From JABFRJ01 sp031409695 (GTDB lineage Bacteria > Pseudomonadota > Alphaproteobacteria > Rhizobiales > Hyphomicrobiaceae), in the NCBI GenBank assembly GCA_031409695.1, contig JANNXS010000452.1:1-9974 (forward strand): a DNA stretch of 9,974 bases. Direction: 5' to 3'. The notes under the pieces were generated by a model. It ran no database searches. It saw only the letters and a program-made list of their open reading frames with translations, and was not told the origin of the DNA. How positions within the stretch are numbered: position 1 is the stretch's first letter; each line of letters begins with the position of its first letter. A program made the position numbers and the translations under genes. Of this stretch, positions 6,829 to 9,974 are shown piece after piece.

Positions 6829-8502
6829 ATGTCGGCAGACACTTCGCGCCCGTTTCAATGGGAAAAGAGTTACCCTGCAGGCGTCCGCTGGGATGCGCCG
6901 ATCGTCGCGACAACCCTGACGGAGATGTTTGACGCATCGGTCATGCGCTTCGCCGACAAGCCCGCGCTGAGCTTCTTCGGCCACGCCATTTCATTCCGCC
7001 AGTTCGGCGAACATGTGGATTGCTTGGCAAGTGCCCTTGTCGATCAGGGCGTCGTCAAGGGAACGCCGGTGGCGCTCTTTTTGCCAAACACCCCCTGGCA
7101 CCCGGTATTCTTCTTCGCGATCCTCAAAGCGGGCGGTCGGGTCGTGCACGTGTCGCCGCTCGATGGGGAACGTGAGATTGTTCACAAACTGAGGGACTCT
7201 GGCGCCCAGATCCTGGTGACCACGGACATTGTCCCGCAATTGGTCGAGGGGGCAAAGAAGATTGTTGCAGCTGGCCTCGTGCCGAAGCTTGTCATCGGTG
7301 AGAACGGCTTCTGGGTCGGTAAGCCGGATAAGGCCGCAACCGACGCAATGACGCTCTCGGGACGTCAAATGTTGGCGACCAAACCGAAGTCAGCAGATGC
7401 GTTTCCCAAGGCTTCACCAGACGACACGGCGGTTCTGCAATACACCGGCGGCACCACGGGTCTGCCAAAGGCTGCGATGTTAACGCACGCGAACTTGACG
7501 GCAACCTTGTCGATCCTACGCAATTGGTCAGAACCACAGGGCATGATCCGCTACGGCGATGATACGTCCGTGCTTGTCCTGCCGCTGTTTCATATCTTTG
7601 CCTTGATGACGCTGACGTCGGCCATTCAATACGGCAACCTGACGGTCCTACATCCGCGCTTTGACCCCGAGGCCGTGGTTGCCGACATTGAGCGCTACAA
7701 ACCCTCTGGCTTTTCCGGCGTGCCGACTATGTGGATCGCGATCGCCAACATGCCGGGCATTGAGACGCGGGACCTGTCATCGTTGAAGTTCACGCGCTCC
7801 GGTGGTGCCGCTTGCCCGGTAGAGATCGAAAACCGCATCATGCAACTGACCAACACGCGCCTTGGCGGCGGCTGGGGCATGACTGAGACCTCGCCGGTCG
7901 GGACGACGGTGCCCGTCGAGGGCCCGATCCAGAAAGGCGGCACGATCGGCCTGCCGTTGCCCGGCATCATCATGGATATCGTCGCACTGGATGATCCGAC
8001 AAAGCGCCTACCCACCGGCGAGATCGGCGAAATCCGCATCAAAGGCCCGAACGTCATCCAGGCCTATTTCAACCGCCCGGACGAAAACGCGAAGTCGTTC
8101 GTCGATGGCTATCTGCTGACCGGCGACATCGGCCGGATGGATGAGGACGGCTTTTTCTTCATCGTCGACCGCAAGAAGGACATGATCATTTCGGGCGGTT
8201 TCAACGTCTATCCGCGCTTTATCGAAGAGGCGATCTTTGAGCATCCGAACGTGAACGAAGTGATCGTTGTTGGGGTCCACGATGACTATCGCGGTGAAGC
8301 CGCCAAGGCTTTCGTGTCATTAAAGCCCGGCAAGCCCCCGTTCAGCCTCGACGATCTGCGCGTCTTCCTCGCCGATAAGCTTGGCCGCCACGAGATGCCA
8401 GCCGAACTTGAGTTCCGCGACGTGTTGCCAAAAACCGCAGTCGGCAAGTTGTCCAAAAAGGAGCTGGTGGCCGAGGAAAAAGCCAAGCGGGAGAAGACCT
8501 AG
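6829..8502 (+). CDS. Acyl-CoA ligase (AMP-forming, long-chain fatty acid / 4-coumarate type)
   Basis: ANL-superfamily enzyme that activates a carboxylic acid with ATP to an acyl-AMP and then to acyl-CoA in the cytosol. All core motifs are present in the 557-residue protein: the phosphate-binding loop YTGGTTGLPK (205-214), the adenine-binding WGMTE (349-353), ribose-binding D433 in TGDIGRMDEDGF, the hinge region VDRKKDMIISGGFNVYP (446-462), and catalytic lysine K540 in KTAVGKL. The length and the GGFN form fit fatty-acyl or aryl-CoA ligases rather than acetyl-CoA synthetase. The ATG at 6829 has a near-ideal GGGAGG Shine-Dalgarno. It probably shares a transcript with the transpeptidase upstream. 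Its TAG stop lies within the left arm of a long dyad element. The acid used cannot be told; the ACP and ketosynthase downstream make a fatty acid plausible. Confidence 0.93.
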   Translation: MSADTSRPFQWEKSYPAGVRWDAPIVATTLTEMFDASVMRFADKPALSFFGHAISFRQFGEHVDCLASALVDQGVVKGTPVALFLPNTPWHPVFFFAILKAGGRVVHVSPLDGEREIVHKLRDSGAQILVTTDIVPQLVEGAKKIVAAGLVPKLVIGENGFWVGKPDKAATDAMTLSGRQMLATKPKSADAFPKASPDDTAVLQYTGGTTGLPKAAMLTHANLTATLSILRNWSEPQGMIRYGDDTSVLVLPLFHIFALMTLTSAIQYGNLTVLHPRFDPEAVVADIERYKPSGFSGVPTMWIAIANMPGIETRDLSSLKFTRSGGAACPVEIENRIMQLTNTRLGGGWGMTETSPVGTTVPVEGPIQKGGTIGLPLPGIIMDIVALDDPTKRLPTGEIGEIRIKGPNVIQAYFNRPDENAKSFVDGYLLTGDIGRMDEDGFFFIVDRKKDMIISGGFNVYPRFIEEAIFEHPNVNEVIVVGVHDDYRGEAAKAFVSLKPGKPPFSLDDLRVFLADKLGRHEMPAELEFRDVLPKTAVGKLSKKELVAEEKAKREKT

Positions 8503-8575
8503 TGTTCCGGTTCCGACATTTGCTTCCCGTTAAAGTCAGGTTCCGAGCAAATGTCGAAACCATAAGAAACACTAG
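8499..8575. repeat. Dyad element A: CTAG-bounded long inverted repeat
   Basis: Outer arms CTAGTGTT (8499-8506) and AACACTAG (8568-8575) are perfectly complementary. After a short asymmetric internal loop, inner arms 8509-8524 and 8546-8561 pair at 15 of 16 positions (core CCGACATTTGCT with AGCAAATGTCG), closing on a 21-base loop. GGTTCCG occurs twice as a direct repeat (8509-8515, 8539-8545). The element includes the ligase stop codon. There is no T-run after the stem, so it is not a standard intrinsic terminator, though it could shield the 3' end of the mRNA. Confidence 0.8.
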
Positions 8576-8588
8576 CAACAGCATGATT

Positions 8589-8667
8589 CTAGTGTATTTT
8601 TTGCATCTGACGTTTGGTTGAGAGGCCAACCGCGAGCGGGGACCAAACGTCAGATGCGCTACTCTAG
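8589..8667. repeat. Dyad element B: second CTAG-bounded long inverted repeat
   Basis: Inner arms GCATCTGACGTTTGGT (8603-8618) and ACCAAACGTCAGATGC (8642-8657) are a perfect 16-bp inverted repeat around a 23-base loop. Outer arms CTAGTGTA (8589-8596) and TACTCTAG (8660-8667) pair at seven of eight positions. A TTTTTT run (8597-8602) lies before, not after, the stem. A smaller alternative pairing, TTGG with CCAA inside the loop, is possible. The build and length (79 versus 77 bases) copy those of element A, 13 bases upstream, with a different inner stem sequence. Confidence 0.85.
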
Positions 8668-8715
8668 GTTCTTCGGCGACACGCAGGGATTCGGACGGCC
8701 AGTACAAGTGCGGAT

Positions 8716-8757
8716 GTGACAGTTCGGTAACCTTATCTATGTTGCGGTGCAACATAG
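8716..8757 (+). promoter_or_regulatory. Candidate acp promoter with a perfect palindrome over the -10
   Basis: GTGACA (8716-8721; five of six to -35) and TATGTT (8738-8743; four of six to -10) are 16 bases apart. The -10 is embedded in a perfect inverted repeat with 9-base arms, CTATGTTGC (8737-8745) and GCAACATAG (8749-8757), around GGT. A dimeric repressor there would block the promoter. The resulting leader to the ACP start would be about 210 bases. From 8758 to 8949 there is only a short TGGAC/GTCCA dyad (8834-8851) and a repeated GGTGAGC. Confidence 0.45.
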
Positions 8758-8961
8758 CCTGGACGGCGTTGTCGTTTACGTATATGCGACGACGAAGGTT
8801 GCTCGAGGCGCGCTATTGAACTAGCAAGGCTTTTGGACAGATATCGGTCCAGACAGATGGAATTGGCCCGGATTGGTGAGCGGCGGTGAGCCGGGGTAGT
8901 CCAGGGCGGAAACCGCGCGCAGGCCAACATGCCGGCACCTGGACGCCGAATGGAGACGACT

Positions 8962-9234
8962 ATGGACGACGTGGCGAATAAGATTGTCGACATCTTGAAA
9001 AAGCACATGAAGGAGCCGATTGACAACATCGCGCTCGCGACGCCTTTGACCGACCTCAAGATCGAGTCCCTCGACCTCGCGATGATCGTTTTCGATATCG
9101 AAGACACCTTTGGCATCGAAATTCCCTACAATGCCAACGAGGAGGCCGGCGACTTTAAGACGGTCGGTTCCGTTGTTGAAAAAGTTCGCGGGCTAATGGC
9201 CGCTGGGCCAAGCGCCTCTGAGGCGAAGGCCTGA
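8962..9234 (+). CDS. Acyl carrier protein, specialised (NodF-like character)
   Basis: Small acidic cytosolic carrier that holds acyl chains on a 4'-phosphopantetheine arm. The start at 8962 has GGAG six bases upstream (8952-8955); ATGs at 8950 and 8929 lack good sites. The product has 94 residues against 78 for E. coli AcpP. The attachment serine is S36 in KIESLDLAMIVFDIEDTFGIEIP-type context, the same number as in AcpP, but the usual DSL is ESL here. The helix after it and the FGIEIP strand are typical ACP. The C-terminal FKTVGSVVEKVRGLM resembles, from memory, the end of rhizobial NodF rather than housekeeping AcpP or the lipid A carrier AcpXL. The following gene is a ketosynthase, so it probably serves a dedicated elongation step. 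The final residues (SASEAKA) are a short Ala/Ser tail. Confidence 0.9.
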   Translation: MDDVANKIVDILKKHMKEPIDNIALATPLTDLKIESLDLAMIVFDIEDTFGIEIPYNANEEAGDFKTVGSVVEKVRGLMAAGPSASEAKA

Positions 9235-9303
9235 AAGGCGGACGTCTGCTCGAGGTTTATTGCGCGTCTTCGTGCCAGTGTTGGTACCGCATCTTTGGCA
9301 GTT

Positions 9304-9339
9304 GGTAGGTCCGAAGGCGGTCTTAGGCGGCTACCTTTT
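9304..9339 (+). terminator. Terminator- or attenuator-like hairpin between acp and the ketosynthase gene
   Basis: GGTAG (9304-9308), CCG (9311-9313) and AAG (9314-9316) pair in order with CTACC (9331-9335), CGG (9328-9330) and CTT (9322-9324) around the loop GCGGT. A 2-base bulge lies on the left side and a 3-base bulge on the right. TTTTCTC follows at once. The T-run is short, so termination would be partial. The rest of the 191-bp gap (9235-9425) has no ORF of note and no clear second promoter. Confidence 0.35.
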
Positions 9340-9425
9340 CTCATTGCACCCGGCGGGCATTTTCGTCGCACCCAGTCGGCTTCGCATGGCGGAGAGGGAT
9401 GCGACCAGCACAAACGAGTTAATAG

Positions 9426-9974
9426 ATGACGCAGGGTAGTGGACGCCGCGTGGTCGTCACAGGCATGGGCGTGGTTACACCCATCGGGCTCGACGTTGCG
9501 AGTTTCTGGGACGGCGTCAAAGCCAGCAAAAGCGGCGTCTCCGCCCTCGGCGGCTTTCCGCTCGACGACCTCAAGATTCTGATCGCCGCTCAAATCAAGG
9601 ATTTTAATCACCGTGACCGCTTGAAGGGGTTCCGTCGCGACAAAATCATCATGCACTCGGACCGCTACGCATGGTTTGCCGCCGCAGCGGCCGATGAAGC
9701 GGTGAAACAGTCTGGATTGAAGGCACCCTTTGAAGCCGGCTACCGCTCCGCTTGTATTATAGGATCAGGCGCTGGTGGTTTGGTCACGACGGAAATCGCC
9801 TACCGCGACCTGTTCATTCACAACAAGCGCGCTACGCATCCCCTGACGTTGATCAGGATCATCGGCTCGTCGGCTGCAGCCCATGTCGGCATTGAATATG
9901 GCGTAAAGGGGCCGACGTTTGCTACCTGTTCCGCCTGTTCGACGGCCGCGCACGCCATTGGAATTGGCCGCGAC
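9426..9974 (+). CDS. Beta-ketoacyl-ACP synthase (FabF/NodE-like), 3'-truncated by the window edge
   Basis: Condensing enzyme that extends an ACP-bound acyl chain by two carbons from malonyl-ACP. Translation from 9426 stays open for 183 codons to the edge. The start is fixed by an in-frame TAG immediately before the ATG; only a weak GAG serves as Shine-Dalgarno. The opening RRVVVTGMGVVTPIG is the KAS N-terminal signature. The nucleophile is C171 (codon 9936-9938) in CSACSTAAHAIG. The elbow sequence SACS and the AYRDLFI and SSAAAHVGIEYGVKGPTF segments resemble NodE as I remember it more than housekeeping FabF, whose elbow reads TACATG. The two catalytic histidines lie beyond the window. It is very likely the partner of the ACP upstream; the 191-base gap and hairpin suggest differential expression. 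About 55% of a normal 420-residue KAS is missing. Confidence 0.92.
   Translation, partial: MTQGSGRRVVVTGMGVVTPIGLDVASFWDGVKASKSGVSALGGFPLDDLKILIAAQIKDFNHRDRLKGFRRDKIIMHSDRYAWFAAAAADEAVKQSGLKAPFEAGYRSACIIGSGAGGLVTTEIAYRDLFIHNKRATHPLTLIRIIGSSAAAHVGIEYGVKGPTFATCSACSTAAHAIGIGRD

Noticed and set aside
8597..8657. Dyad element B as an intrinsic terminator for the ligase gene
   Set aside because: The T-run precedes the stem on the plus strand; on the minus strand it becomes an A-run. Neither orientation gives stem followed by T-run.
8733..9116. Minus-strand open frame across the acp promoter and gene
   Set aside because: Antisense to a clear ACP gene and spanning a palindromic non-coding region; no domain or start signal.
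8962..9974. Calling the ACP and ketosynthase nodF and nodE
   Set aside because: The similarity is from memory, no nod box or other nod gene is visible, and NodFE-like proteins are not restricted to nodulation; gene symbols would overstate the evidence.

Overview
The window reads as a chromosomal segment of an alphaproteobacterium, probably of the Hyphomicrobiales (Rhizobiales) group. The basis is moderately high GC, LivH/LivM permeases, a Frc-like CaiB/BaiF CoA-transferase, two periplasmic L,D-transpeptidase-fold enzymes, and an acyl-carrier-protein/ketosynthase pair whose closest remembered match is rhizobial NodF/NodE. Taxonomy is inferred from protein character, not from a marker gene. No rRNA, tRNA, CRISPR array or transposase gene was seen.

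Layout. (1) Positions 1-2114, minus strand: a branched-chain amino acid (HAAT-type) ABC importer operon, livH then livM, then the first codons of a third gene whose GTG start overlaps the livM stop (GTGA) and which runs off the left edge. (2) 2115-2562: a divergent intergenic region with a livH promoter candidate, a tandem 18-bp repeat in the livH leader and several dyads. (3) 2563-3798, plus: an exported YafK/DpaA-type YkuD-fold protein with an unusual low-complexity tail. (4) 3799-3865: three copies of an 18-bp tandem repeat between convergent genes. (5) 3866-5056, minus: a CaiB/BaiF-family CoA-transferase. (6) 5057-5500: a divergent regulatory region with a candidate promoter for each side, a palindrome at the predicted start site and a degenerate 7-bp repeat array running into the next gene. 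(7) 5501-6772, plus: a YcbB-type L,D-transpeptidase. (8) 6829-8502, plus: an acyl-CoA ligase with a strong Shine-Dalgarno, 56 bp after the transpeptidase and probably co-transcribed. (9) 8503-8961: a large non-coding gap whose first part is two consecutive long dyad elements bounded by CTAG, followed by a promoter-like site whose -10 lies in a perfect palindrome. (10) 8962-9234, plus: a specialised acyl carrier protein; then a 191-bp gap with a terminator-like hairpin; then (11) 9426-9974, plus: a NodE-like beta-ketoacyl-ACP synthase cut by the right edge just after its catalytic cysteine.

Functionally the window splits into amino acid import (left), peptidoglycan cross-link or lipoprotein-link remodelling (two unrelated YkuD-fold enzymes), and acyl-group activation and elongation (CoA-transferase, acyl-CoA ligase, ACP, ketosynthase). 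The most interesting items are the twin CTAG-bounded dyad elements at 8499-8667, the NodFE-like ACP/ketosynthase pair with its palindrome-covered promoter, and the short tandem repeats in three intergenic regions. I see no convincing new multi-gene defence or mobile system here.
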